Positions 18,378 to 26,645 are shown, counted from the first letter of the stretch. The stretch is 64,000 nt of DNA from VRUE01 sp963698085 (GCA_963698085.1 OY969122.1:2046001-2110000); one strand, 5' to 3'. Program-made: numbers and translations. Notes: generated from the letters alone by a model not told the origin.

Positions 18378-19757
18378 TCAGGAGCTGCTGTCGCCGAGGA
18401 TTCTGGCCTTCTCGGCGGTGAGCTCCTCGTCCGTCAGCACGCCCTTCTCGTGCAGCTCGGCCAGGCGTTCGAGGCGTCGCAGGCGGCTCTCCTCGTCATC
18501 GGCGGGCGGCTCGGCGGCTGCGTCGCCCTCGCCACCCCCCGGCCGCCGCACCTCCGGCAGGCGCAGTTTCGAGACGCGCTCGCCGATGTCGGCACTCTTG
18601 ACTGCGCCCACGACCCGATCCTTGGCGCCGCCGAAGTAGTCGCCGATCTCGGCGTCGGGAAATTCCTCGCTGGTCTGTTTGCGCAACTCGTGGATGCCAA
18701 AGGCGATGAAGCCGGCGGCGATCAGCGTGGTCAGGAAGGAGCGCAGGTTCTGCACCGAGGCGGAAATGAAGTAGAAGCAGATGAGGATCGCCAGGCCGGT
18801 GTAGACGTAGGGGGCGTAGTCGCGCAGGAAGGGGGTCATGAAGCGGCGCGTGGCGCGGGCTGAGCCGGTCGGCGAGCCGAGCCAGCCGGCGATGCCGAAG
18901 AGGACACCGAAGACGATAACCGTGGTCGCGATATCAACCATCAATGAGGTCGAGATCGACCAGGCCGATTCGGCCGCGGGCTTGACGCTTTCTTCCCTGA
19001 CCAGCTGGTCGACGACGACGCCACCGGCGATCTCGCGGAAGACGATTACCGCGAAGCCGGCGGCGATCAACCCCACTCCGCAGAAAAGAACCGTCACCCA
19101 GCGCCCCTCGCGCGAGAGGTAGATCGCCACCCCGAAGCAGAGTAGCGTCAGCAGGGAGAGCACCAGCGCCAGGCCTTTGATCGCGACCGCTACGTCCTGG
19201 GCGGTCTTCAGCTCATCGGAGCGCAGGATCGTGACCTGGCCCGCGTCGGGCGGCAGTTTCTCGGCAAGCTGGGAGGCGATACCGACCTGGTCGGCGAGGT
19301 TGGTGATCAGGCTGCCGAGGTTGAGCGTCACCTCGCCTTCGGCGGTTTCCACCGCTTCTTTCTTGTTTTCCAATACCGCGAGGAGCTGTTCGTGTGCGCT
19401 GCGGTTTGCGTCCTTCCAGAGATCCTGAGCGGTCGCCGTTTGCAGTACCTGTTCGGCGCCGCCGCCCGCCACCTGGCGCAGGCCGCCCGAGGCCGGCCCG
19501 GCCAAGTCCTTGAGGTCCCCCGGCAGGATCTCCTCGAGTTCTTTTTCGACGTTGACGTTGTCGTAGAGCTGTTCGACCAGGTACTCGCCGACCGCGGCGC
19601 GGATCTTCTCGTCCTCGATCAGGCGGCCGCTGGTCTCGACCCAGTCGTCGGTGTTGAGCGCCTGGCGCTCGGTCCAGATCGCAAAGACGCTGAGGAAGGC
19701 GAACACCGAGCCGAGCACCACGAGGCCTTTAACCGTTCGTCGGCGTGCGCGACTCAT
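18378..19757 (-). CDS. Multi-pass membrane protein with C-terminal SHOCT domain
   Basis: From ATG 19757 the protein has 459 residues. One membrane segment lies at the N-terminus (VKGLVVLGSVFAFLSVFAIW), followed by an extracytoplasmic domain of about 180 residues. Further hydrophobic segments lie in the second half (LALVLSLLTLLCFGVAIYL, VTVLFCGVGLIAAGFAVIV, ATTVIVFGVLFGIAGWL, YTGLAILICFYFISA, TTLIAAGFIAFGI). The C-terminal 35 residues (RLRRLERLAELHEKGVLTDE and ELTAEKARIL) form a SHOCT motif, a short oligomerisation domain. The function is unknown. It is divergent from the dioxygenase gene with only 25 bp between starts, so both promoters must overlap. Confidence 0.75.
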   Translation of the reverse strand: MSRARRRTVKGLVVLGSVFAFLSVFAIWTERQALNTDDWVETSGRLIEDEKIRAAVGEYLVEQLYDNVNVEKELEEILPGDLKDLAGPASGGLRQVAGGGAEQVLQTATAQDLWKDANRSAHEQLLAVLENKKEAVETAEGEVTLNLGSLITNLADQVGIASQLAEKLPPDAGQVTILRSDELKTAQDVAVAIKGLALVLSLLTLLCFGVAIYLSREGRWVTVLFCGVGLIAAGFAVIVFREIAGGVVVDQLVREESVKPAAESAWSISTSLMVDIATTVIVFGVLFGIAGWLGSPTGSARATRRFMTPFLRDYAPYVYTGLAILICFYFISASVQNLRSFLTTLIAAGFIAFGIHELRKQTSEEFPDAEIGDYFGGAKDRVVGAVKSADIGERVSKLRLPEVRRPGGGEGDAAAEPPADDEESRLRRLERLAELHEKGVLTDEELTAEKARILGDSSS

Positions 19758-19782
19758 TGCTGAGGATGCTATACGTGATGCG

Positions 19783-20706
19783 GTGAAGCTCGAGGGCATC
19801 CACCACATCACGGCGATAACCGCCGACGCGCAGAAGAACGTCGACTTCTACGCGGGAGTGTTGGGCCTGCGCCTGGTGAAGAAAACGGTCAACCAGGACA
19901 ACCCGACCGTCTACCACCTCTTCTTCGCCGACGAGAAGGGCAGCGCCGGTTCCGACCTGACCTTTTTCGAGTTCCCCGGCGTGCCCGACGGCCGCGCTGG
20001 GGCGGGGGACGTGCACCGGATCGTCTGGCGCGTCGCCTCAACCGAGGCGCTCGATTTCTGGGCCGAGCGGCTCGAGTCGCACGGCATCGATTCCGAGCGA
20101 GCGGGGGCGAGCCTGCGCTTCTCCGACCCCGAGGGCCTCGATCACGAGCTGGCTGTGGTCGAGGTACCCGACCAGCCGCTCAACGCCGAGCACCCCGAGG
20201 TGCCGAGGGAGCTGGCGTTGCAGGGCTTCCACGCCGTCTGTGCCTACACCGCGGCGCCCGGGGCCAGCAGCCTCCTGCTGGAGGCGCTCGAGTTTGAGCA
20301 GGTCGAGGAAGGCTGGGAGGCGCGCGGCGAGAATCGCGGCGGCCTCTACGTCTACGACGAGCCGCCCGAGGAGCGCTCGTTGCAGGGGGCCGGCAGCGTT
20401 CACCACGTCGCCTGGGCCTCGACGATGGAGGATCACGAGGCCTGGCGCGAGAAAGCGATCGCGGCCGGAGCGCAGGTGACGCCGCTGATCGATCGCTTCT
20501 ACTTCCGCTCGATCTACTTCCGCGAGCCGAGCGGCGTCCTCTTCGAGATCGCGACGCTGGGCCCGGGCTTCACCGTCGATGAGCCACTTGAGCACCTCGG
20601 CGAGAAGCTCTCGCTGCCACCCGACTACGAGCATCTGCGGACGGAGGTCGAACCGAACCTCCGTCCGGTCGTCAACCCGCGCACGGCCGAGCACGAGACC
20701 GGGTGA
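19783..20706 (+). CDS. VOC-family ring-cleaving dioxygenase (MhqO/LinE-like)
   Basis: The 307-residue protein has two vicinal-oxygen-chelate modules. The N-terminal one reads KLEGIHHITAITADAQKNVD with FYAGVLGLRLVKKTVNQDNP, a wording characteristic of MhqO/PcpA/LinE-type hydroquinone dioxygenases. The C-terminal one has GSVHHVAWAS and EPSGVLFEIATLGPGF. The putative Fe(II) ligands are the His of GIHH/SVHH and the Glu of LFEIAT. The expected reaction is extradiol cleavage of a (substituted) hydroquinone to a maleylacetate-type product. The next gene overlaps by 4 bp (GTGA) and looks like a maleylacetate reductase, which supports this. The start is GTG 19783. Confidence 0.82.
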   Translation: MKLEGIHHITAITADAQKNVDFYAGVLGLRLVKKTVNQDNPTVYHLFFADEKGSAGSDLTFFEFPGVPDGRAGAGDVHRIVWRVASTEALDFWAERLESHGIDSERAGASLRFSDPEGLDHELAVVEVPDQPLNAEHPEVPRELALQGFHAVCAYTAAPGASSLLLEALEFEQVEEGWEARGENRGGLYVYDEPPEERSLQGAGSVHHVAWASTMEDHEAWREKAIAAGAQVTPLIDRFYFRSIYFREPSGVLFEIATLGPGFTVDEPLEHLGEKLSLPPDYEHLRTEVEPNLRPVVNPRTAEHETG

Positions 20707-21707
20707 ACGGAAACTTCGTCTGGAGGGACGCCGGGCGGGTAGTGGTGTTCCGCCGGGACGGCGTCGGCCAGTCGCCACAGCTTCTGCACGAGCACGGCTT
20801 CGACGACTTCGAGTTGCTGAGCACCCCCCGCGCGCTGCCCGGGGCGCCGGAGCTAGAGGCCGCTGCCAAAGCAGTTCACGCAGTCCCTTCCGGCCAGGTC
20901 CCCGAGGCCGCTGCCGCCCTGCTCGAGCGGGCGCCGTCTTTGCAGCTCGTGGCCCTCGGCGGCGGCCGCACGATCGACACAACCAAGGCGGTTGCCGCGG
21001 TCAGCGGCGCTCGCGTTGCCGCGATCCCGACGACGCTCTCCGGTGCTGAGATGACCGGGTTCCACCGCCTTCCCGCCGGGGCCGAGGAGGGGGTGCGGGG
21101 AATGGTGCGTCCCGAGCTTGCGATCGCCGACTCCGAGGCGATGACGAGCCAGCCGGAGGTGGCGTTGCGGGCCAGTGCGATGAACAGCCTCGCCCACGGC
21201 GCCGACTCCCTCTACACGCCCTTCGCCAACCCGGTCTCGGAGCTGACCGCGTTGCGCGGCGCCGAGCTGATCGCCGCCTCTCTCGACCAACCGCCGGAGG
21301 AGCGCAACCGCGCCGCGCTCGCCCAGGGCTCACTGCTCTGCGCCTACGCGATCGACTCCGCTGCCTTCGGCATGCACCACGTGATCTGCCAGACGCTGGT
21401 GCGGATCTGCGGCACCCCCCATGCCGAGACCAACGCCGCGATCCTGCCGCGGGCGATGGCCTTCATGGTCCCGCGCGCCCCCGATCAGCTCGCCCTCCTC
21501 GCCGAGGCGCTCGGCACCGACCCGACCGGCCTCGAATCTCGCATTCTCCAGCTAGGCGGCAACCCCGCCGGCCTCGGCCAGCTAGGAGCCCACCGAAGCA
21601 AGCTAGATCAAGCCCTCGATGCGATGTTGTTGCGGCCGGAGCTGGCTTTTACGCCGGAGCCGCCAACGCGTAGCGACCTTGAGCAGCTAGTCGAGTCCGC
21701 CTGGTAG
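20703..21707 (+). CDS. Iron-containing alcohol dehydrogenase family, maleylacetate reductase-like
   Basis: The 334-residue protein has the Fe-ADH/glycerol-dehydrogenase fold: a nucleotide-binding GGGRTIDTTKAVAAVSG, IPTTLSGAEMTGF, and metal-binding His residues in NSLAHGADSLYTPFAN, GMHHVICQTLVRI and TPHAETNAAILP. These segments are the ones conserved in maleylacetate reductases, which reduce maleylacetate to 3-oxoadipate with NAD(P)H. Translational overlap (GTGA) with the upstream dioxygenase suggests a two-step hydroquinone-to-oxoadipate module. No ring-hydroxylase or thiolase for the rest of the pathway is adjacent. A generic alcohol dehydrogenase remains possible. Confidence 0.82.
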   Translation: MNGNFVWRDAGRVVVFRRDGVGQSPQLLHEHGFDDFELLSTPRALPGAPELEAAAKAVHAVPSGQVPEAAAALLERAPSLQLVALGGGRTIDTTKAVAAVSGARVAAIPTTLSGAEMTGFHRLPAGAEEGVRGMVRPELAIADSEAMTSQPEVALRASAMNSLAHGADSLYTPFANPVSELTALRGAELIAASLDQPPEERNRAALAQGSLLCAYAIDSAAFGMHHVICQTLVRICGTPHAETNAAILPRAMAFMVPRAPDQLALLAEALGTDPTGLESRILQLGGNPAGLGQLGAHRSKLDQALDAMLLRPELAFTPEPPTRSDLEQLVESAW

Positions 21708-21757
21708 GTCACTCCGCCCGCGGTAACCCCCGTCCCGGACTCGTGTAGCGCAGGGTA

Positions 21758-23425
21758 GTGACCGAAGAACGCCTCCAGGCCTACCACCAGTACACCCGCG
21801 CCCACAGCGTCAACTGGCCGCTCTACCTCCTGGCCAGGATCTTCATGACGCCGTTCTTCCTCCTCTACTTCCGCCTCGGCCGCACTGGCCGCGAGTACGG
21901 CCGGGTCAGCGGCGGGCTGATCGTCGCCGCCAACCACCGCAGCTTCCTCGACCCCTTCGCGATCGGCGCCGCGCTGCCCTGGCGGCGGCCGATGAACTAC
22001 GTCGCCAAGATCGAGCTGTTCGAGCGCCGCTGGCAGGGCTGGCTGCTCTCGCGGCTCGGCGCCTTCCCGATCCGCCGCGGCGAGTCGGACGAGCTCTCGG
22101 TGGACACCGCTCGGCTGGTGGTCGAACGCGGCGGCACCGTCTGCATCTTCCCCGAGGGGACGCGAATCCGCCGCGGCACCCTGGCAACGCCGAAGCGTGG
22201 GGTCGGCAGGCTGGCCCTGCAGACGGGCGCCCCGGTCGTTCCAACGGCCGTCTTCGGCAGCGAGCACGTGCGCCGCGGTTGGCGCATCCGGCCACGCCAG
22301 GTGCGGGTGCGTCTCGGCAAGGCGATGACCTTCCCGCGGGTCGAGGAGCCCTCGCCGCCGCTGGCGGAATCGGTGACCGCCCGGATCTGGCCCAACGTCC
22401 TCCTGCAGTGGGAAGAGATGGGCGGGCTGCCGCCGATGCGCCGCGCCGCGGTGATCGGCGCCGGCAGCTGGGGAACCGCGGTCGCCGTGCTGCTCGCCCG
22501 CGGCGGGCTCGAGGTGCAGCTCGGCGCCCGCACCGCCGTGCAGGCGGCGGAGATGCTCGAGGCGGGGGAAAACCGTCGCTATCTCGAGGGGGTCGAGCTG
22601 CCCGACTCGCTGCTGGTCCGTCCCGCCTCTGAGATCGAGCTGGCCGGCCTCGACCTGGTCTGCATGGCGATCCCCTCGGGCTCCTTGCCGCAGGCGGTCG
22701 GCACGATCGCCGACCGGGTCAGCGACCGTTCCTCGCTGCTGCTGCTGACCAAGGGCCTGATCGCGCCACTGGGCCAGCTGCCCGCTGAGTACGTGGGGGA
22801 ACGGATTCGCGCTCGGGCGGTCGCCTGCCTCGGCGGCCCCGCCCACGCGCGCGAGGCCGTCTCCGGGTCGGCTGCGCTCGTCCTCGGCTCCGGCGACGCC
22901 GACCTGCGCGACCAACTCGGCGAGGTCTTCGATCGCGCTGGCCTGGTCTGCGAGCGCTCGCGCGACGTCACCGGGGTCGAGATGGCCGGCGCGGCGAAGA
23001 ACGCCGCCGCGCTCGCCGCCGCCGCCTCCGAGCCCTTCGGCCTCAACGCTGCCGGCATCGCCGCCGCTCAGGTCTGGCACGAGTGCATCGAATACGCGCT
23101 CTCGCGCGGCGCCGAGCTGGAGACCTTCTCCGGCCTGGCGGGGGTCGGCGACCTGACGGCCACCGTGCTTGCCCCAGCGGGTCGCAACCGCCGCGCCGGT
23201 GAGCTGCTTGGGCGGGGGACGCCGGCGGCGGAGATCCCGGCGATCATCGGGCAGGCCTCTGAGGGTCTCGACACGGTGCCGCTGCTGGCCGCGGCCTTCA
23301 CCGCAGCGGGGAGTCCGGCCGATGCGCTGGGCGGCCTCGCGGCGCTGATCCGCGGCGAGATCGACACCGAGGCCTGGGTGGCCAGCCTGCGTTTGGGCGA
23401 GCGCTCGCGGAGGGAGGCCGCGTGA
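21758..23425 (+). CDS. plsC-gpsA: Fusion of lysophospholipid acyltransferase (PlsC) and glycerol-3-phosphate dehydrogenase (GpsA)
   Basis: One uninterrupted frame of 555 residues joins two phospholipid enzymes. Residues about 1-222 form a PlsC-type acyltransferase with the HX4D motif (NHRSFLD, His60 and Asp65) and FPEGTR at 131-136. Residues about 227-555 form a complete GpsA with the Rossmann motif VIGAGSWGTA (234-240), LLLLTKGL, a catalytic-Lys helix GAAKNAAALAA and AGVGDLTATVLAPAGRNR. GpsA makes sn-glycerol 3-phosphate from DHAP; PlsC makes phosphatidate from lysophosphatidate. The start is GTG 21758 without a strong SD. Met227 (22436) could allow separate GpsA synthesis. An internal sequencing deletion joining two genes is possible but the linker reads naturally. 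Confidence 0.88.
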   Translation: MTEERLQAYHQYTRAHSVNWPLYLLARIFMTPFFLLYFRLGRTGREYGRVSGGLIVAANHRSFLDPFAIGAALPWRRPMNYVAKIELFERRWQGWLLSRLGAFPIRRGESDELSVDTARLVVERGGTVCIFPEGTRIRRGTLATPKRGVGRLALQTGAPVVPTAVFGSEHVRRGWRIRPRQVRVRLGKAMTFPRVEEPSPPLAESVTARIWPNVLLQWEEMGGLPPMRRAAVIGAGSWGTAVAVLLARGGLEVQLGARTAVQAAEMLEAGENRRYLEGVELPDSLLVRPASEIELAGLDLVCMAIPSGSLPQAVGTIADRVSDRSSLLLLTKGLIAPLGQLPAEYVGERIRARAVACLGGPAHAREAVSGSAALVLGSGDADLRDQLGEVFDRAGLVCERSRDVTGVEMAGAAKNAAALAAAASEPFGLNAAGIAAAQVWHECIEYALSRGAELETFSGLAGVGDLTATVLAPAGRNRRAGELLGRGTPAAEIPAIIGQASEGLDTVPLLAAAFTAAGSPADALGGLAALIRGEIDTEAWVASLRLGERSRREAA

Positions 23426-23461
23426 GGCTCCGCTCGCGAACCCACCATCTAGGCTTCGCCC

Positions 23462-24022
23462 GTGAGCGGCACCAAGGAAAACGTCGAGCCGGCCAGCCTC
23501 GACCCGGCCGCCAAGGCGGAGCTCGACCGAGCCTTCGAAGAGCTCTACCGCGACCACCTCAAGGATGTCTACTCCTACTCCTACTACCGGGTCGGCAACC
23601 AGCACGACGCCGAGGACCTGACCGAGCAGGCCTTCCTGCAGGCATACCGCCACTTCGACCGGGCGCGGCGCGAGTCCGGCGGGAGGCCCCTGCGCCCCTG
23701 GCTGATCCGGATCGCGCACAACCTGGCGCTCAACTACTACCGCGACCGCTCGCGCCGGCCGCAGACGCCGCTGGAGAGCGCCGACCCTATCCCGGCCCGG
23801 CACGGGACCGAGGCGATCGCCGAGGGGCGCGAGGAGCTGCGCCAGGTGATCGCGAAGCTCGACAACCTGCCCGACGACCGCCGCGACGCGCTAATCATGC
23901 GCTTCGCGCTCGGCATGGACAACCGCGAGATCGCGCGGGCGTTGGGGCGCAGCGACGGTGCCACCAAGGTCCTGATCCATCGCGCGATCAAACAGCTCGA
24001 GGAGGAGATGGGCGATGAGTGA
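23462..24022 (+). CDS. ECF-type RNA polymerase sigma factor
   Basis: The 186-residue protein has sigma region 2 (ELYRDHLKDVYSYSYYRVGN, then DAEDLTEQAFLQAYRHFDRA and RPWLIRIAHNLALNYYRDR) and region 4 (LPDDRRDALIMRFALGMDNR, then EIARALGRSDGATKVLIHRA). Regions 1 and 3 are absent, as in group 4 (ECF) factors. The start is GTG 23462. It overlaps the next gene by 8 bp; that gene encodes a small single-pass membrane protein, the usual arrangement for a sigma factor and its membrane partner. Target genes are unknown. Confidence 0.88.
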   Translation: MSGTKENVEPASLDPAAKAELDRAFEELYRDHLKDVYSYSYYRVGNQHDAEDLTEQAFLQAYRHFDRARRESGGRPLRPWLIRIAHNLALNYYRDRSRRPQTPLESADPIPARHGTEAIAEGREELRQVIAKLDNLPDDRRDALIMRFALGMDNREIARALGRSDGATKVLIHRAIKQLEEEMGDE

Positions 24023-24362
24023 GGCGAGCGAGAAGCTAACCGGCAGCACCTGGGACGTCGAGCGGCTGCTCGGCGACGCGCTGCGGCCAATGGAGCCGCC
24101 CGAGCGGCTCTCCGGACGCTTCGAGGACACGCTTGCCGCCGTCACCCAAGCTGCTGCCGAGGAGCTCTCTGACTGGGCCGAGGAGCTCTCCGAGAGCGAG
24201 CTGAGGGCGCTGCGCGACCCACGCAACTGGGTGCGGCCCGTGGTCGCGGTCGGCGCCGGCGGAATCGCCACCGGCGCCCTGGTCCTGCTCGAGGTTCGCC
24301 GCCGCGGCCGTCAGCAGACGAAGGGCCGCCTGCGCTCGGTCAGCGGCCGGATCGGGCTCTAG
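24015..24362 (+). CDS. Small single-pass membrane protein, putative sigma-factor partner
   Basis: The 115-residue protein has an acidic soluble N-terminal part (about 1-75), then one hydrophobic segment (VVAVGAGGIATGALVLLEV, about 76-94), and a basic tail (RRRGRQQTKGRLRSVSGRIG). It overlaps the ECF sigma gene by 8 bp, suggesting translational coupling and a regulatory role, perhaps membrane-bound anti-sigma. It has no HxxxCxxC zinc anti-sigma motif. The name is an inference from context only. Its stop overlaps the stop of the convergent DUF4383-like gene by 4 bp (CTAG). Confidence 0.7.
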   Translation: MSEASEKLTGSTWDVERLLGDALRPMEPPERLSGRFEDTLAAVTQAAAEELSDWAEELSESELRALRDPRNWVRPVVAVGAGGIATGALVLLEVRRRGRQQTKGRLRSVSGRIGL

Positions 24363-24631
24363 GCCACCGCGGCGACCGCGATCACGGCGTAGGTCGCCGT
24401 GATCCAGATCGCGTAGCGGCGCGAGGCGAAGCCGGCGAGGAGCAAACCGAGGGCGCCGCTGAGTATGTGGAAGCTGTTCGCCCAGCCGTTGACGGAGAAG
24501 AGGCTGAGCGCGTCGGCGAGGTCGTCGGGGCGGTCGAACGACGCGTCGAAGAAGAAGCCGACAATCCCGTACAGCATCAGCCCGGCGCCGATCAGCGTCG
24601 CGTACAGGCGGGTGGGGCTCGCTTCCTCCAT
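24359..24631 (-). CDS. Small 3-4 TM membrane protein, DUF4383-like
   Basis: From ATG 24631 the protein has 90 residues and is strongly hydrophobic. The segments are LYATLIGAGLMLYGIVGFFF, then NSFHILSGALGLLLAGF and YAIWITATYAVIAVAAVA. The N-F/W-x-N-x-x-H-I-x-x-G segment between helices is typical of small DUF4383 membrane proteins. The function is unknown. It is divergent from the rhomboid gene with a 29-bp gap. Confidence 0.7.
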   Translation of the reverse strand: MEEASPTRLYATLIGAGLMLYGIVGFFFDASFDRPDDLADALSLFSVNGWANSFHILSGALGLLLAGFASRRYAIWITATYAVIAVAAVA

Positions 24632-24660
24632 GCGCGGCGATTGTAGGCTCCGCCTCCGCG

Positions 24661-25476
24661 ATGGAGACTTGCTACAGGCATCCGAACCGCGAGACGAGGG
24701 TCTCATGCTCCAACTGCGGGCGGCCGATCTGCCCCGACTGCATGACGCCGACGCCGGTCGGCATGCGTTGCCCCGAGTGCGCCCGCGAGCGCACCAAGGT
24801 GACCAGGGGGGCGGTGGGGCCGGGCCGCTACGACGCGCCGGCGACCTATGTCCTGATCGCGTTGAACGTCGCCGCCTACCTGGCAGAGATCGCCGGCGGC
24901 AGTGGTGGCCTGAGTCCAGGCAACAGCTCGGTCATCCTCGACTTCGGCCTCTTCGGCCCCTCCGTCGCCGAAGGCGAGTGGTACCGGCTGCTGACCAGCG
25001 GCTTCCTCCACGCAAGCATCATCCACATCGGCTTCAACATGTTCGCCCTCTACTTCCTCGGCCGGATCCTCGAGCCGGGCATCGGCACGCCCCGTTTCCT
25101 TGCCCTCTACTTTGCCTCGCTCTTCGCCGGGTCCTTCGGGGCGATTCTGCTCGACCCGAATGCGCTCACGATCGGCGCCTCGGGCGCCGTCTTCGGCATC
25201 TTCGGCGCCACTTTCGTCATCGCCCGCAGCCGCGGGGTCGATGCGCTCGCCTCCTCGATCGGCATCATCCTGTTGCTCAACCTCGCGATCACCTTCGGCC
25301 GTCCCGAAATCAGCATCGGCGGCCACCTCGGCGGCCTTGCCGCCGGCCTGCTCTGCGCCCTCGTCATCGTCGCCGGAGACCGCGGCATGCTCGGCCCCCG
25401 ACGCCTGCCGATCGAGCTGGCGGCGATGATCGCGATCGGCGTATTCACGATCGTCAGCGCGATCGTTGTTGCCTAG
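24661..25476 (+). CDS. Rhomboid-family intramembrane serine protease with N-terminal zinc-binding motif
   Basis: The 271-residue protein starts with a B-box-like Cys/His module (CYRHPNRETRVSCSNCGRPI, then CPDCM and MRCPECAR) that should bind zinc in the cytoplasm. A six- to seven-helix rhomboid core follows. The catalytic Ser is in LTIGASGAVFGIFGA and the catalytic His in IGGHLGGLAAGLL; the HASIIHIGFNMFALYFLG segment carries the conserved His-x-x-x-N of TM2. It cleaves single-pass membrane substrates inside the bilayer; targets are unknown. The TAG stop lies inside the outer stem of the convergent-gene repeat copy that follows. Confidence 0.92.
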   Translation: METCYRHPNRETRVSCSNCGRPICPDCMTPTPVGMRCPECARERTKVTRGAVGPGRYDAPATYVLIALNVAAYLAEIAGGSGGLSPGNSSVILDFGLFGPSVAEGEWYRLLTSGFLHASIIHIGFNMFALYFLGRILEPGIGTPRFLALYFASLFAGSFGAILLDPNALTIGASGAVFGIFGATFVIARSRGVDALASSIGIILLLNLAITFGRPEISIGGHLGGLAAGLLCALVIVAGDRGMLGPRRLPIELAAMIAIGVFTIVSAIVVA

Positions 25477-25595
25477 ACCGCGAAAACCAAGCAGGTCGGG
25501 GGACGCAGGGAGCGAGGTGAGGGGAGCGCACTCCCGTGCGTGACCCGATCCGAGCGACTGAGGACCCCAAGATGCGCCGGTTTGCAGCGGTCTAG
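25473..25595 (-). repeat. Convergent-gene structured repeat, copy C (reverse orientation)
   Basis: This element fills the gap between the rhomboid gene (+) and the BtuF-like gene (-). Read on the minus strand, its core (25583 down to 25484) starts AAACCGGCGCATCT and ends CTGCTTGGTTT, and shares long blocks with copies at 28.2 and 58.6 kb. The outer arms CTAGACCGC (25473-25481) and GCGGTCTAG (25587-25595) pair perfectly and include both stop codons. The inner hairpin is CGCAC-GGGA-GTGCG (on the + strand 25527-25540). Confidence 0.85.
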
Positions 25596-26491
25596 TGGGG
25601 CGCGCGCACTTCGGCGAAGCCAATGTTGCCCGGCGGGTCGACCAGGTCCGGGTGGAGGATGTGACCGAGCAGCTCGACCCCGTCGACGAGGCGCGGGCCG
25701 GGCCGCGAGAAGGTCGAGGCGGCATCGACCGCGTAAACGCGGCCGGCACCGAGCTGGACGATCCGGTCCCAGTGCTCGACCGCCTGGGCGTGGGATTCGC
25801 CGACGTACCAGCCGCAGGGCATCGCGATCACGACGTCGGGTCCGAGCCCGGCCAGCGCCCCCCAGCCGACTTCGGGGGACTTCAGGCCGGGAGGACCGGC
25901 GACGTCCTCGCCGCCGGCGATCGAGATCATCTCCGGAATCCAGTGGCCGCCGACGAAGGGCGGGTCGAGCCACTCCAGAGCGATCACCCGCGGCGGCGTT
26001 GCGCCGGTGACTGCGGCGCGGACGCTCGCCAGCCTGCCCTCCAGCTCGCCCCGCATCAGGTGGGCCTCCGACTCCAAACCGGTCGCCTCACCGAGCCGGA
26101 TTACGTCCTCGAGCATCTCGCCGAGCGTGCTCGGGTCCTGCTGCAGCACCCGCGGTTGGCTCGGCAGCCGTGCCGCGACCTCGACCACGTCCTCGTAGGA
26201 GACGGCGCAGACGTCGCAGATCGCTTGGGTGACGATCAGGTCGGGGGCGACCTCGGCGAGCCGCTCCTCGTCGAGCTCGTACAGCGCCCGTCCCTCGCCC
26301 ACGGTGGCCTTCACCGCCGTGTCGATCTCGCCTGCGCTGAGCCCCTCGGCCAGGGCCGTGCGGGTCAGGTGGGGAAGCGAGCGCGCCTGCGGGGGGAAGT
26401 CACACTCGTGGGTGACGGCGACGACGCTGTCGCCGAGGCCGAGGGCGAACAGCATCTCCGTCGCGGATGGGACGAGGCTGGCGATGCGCAT
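25592..26491 (-). CDS. BtuF-like cobalamin/metal-chelate binding protein (type III periplasmic fold)
   Basis: The 299-residue protein starts RIASLVPSATEMLFALGLGD with SVVAVTHECDFP, the pattern of BtuF/FepB-type class III binding proteins. Further matches are APDLIVTQAICDVCAVSY, the long connecting helix (about 125-160), FVGGHWIPEMISIAGGEDV and GPDVVIAMPCGWYVGES. No signal peptide or lipobox is present, so it may work in the cytoplasm, as many actinobacterial BtuF-like proteins seem to do. No ABC permease or ATPase gene is adjacent. The ligand is uncertain. Its stop codon lies inside the repeat element shared with the rhomboid gene. Confidence 0.8.
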   Translation of the reverse strand: MRIASLVPSATEMLFALGLGDSVVAVTHECDFPPQARSLPHLTRTALAEGLSAGEIDTAVKATVGEGRALYELDEERLAEVAPDLIVTQAICDVCAVSYEDVVEVAARLPSQPRVLQQDPSTLGEMLEDVIRLGEATGLESEAHLMRGELEGRLASVRAAVTGATPPRVIALEWLDPPFVGGHWIPEMISIAGGEDVAGPPGLKSPEVGWGALAGLGPDVVIAMPCGWYVGESHAQAVEHWDRIVQLGAGRVYAVDAASTFSRPGPRLVDGVELLGHILHPDLVDPPGNIGFAEVRAPH

Positions 26492-26560
26492 ACGGGCTCA
26501 ATATGGCACTTACGCGGTAATTCGAAAAATCAGCCGCTTCGGAGTTGCCGGGGCGTGGCG

Positions 26561-26588
26561 TTGTTCCCGTGGACAGGAAAGCTATATT
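26561..26588 (+). promoter_or_regulatory. Possible promoter for the CNNM/CorC gene
   Basis: TATATT (26583-26588) preceded at 16 bp by TTGTTC (26561-26566) lies in the AT-richer 154-bp gap between divergent genes, 57 bp before the ATG at 26646. Confidence 0.4.
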
Positions 26589-26645
26589 CACCAATTGCCG
26601 AATGGCCGAAGACGACCTTCCCCGAAGTATCGGGCCACATAGCCG

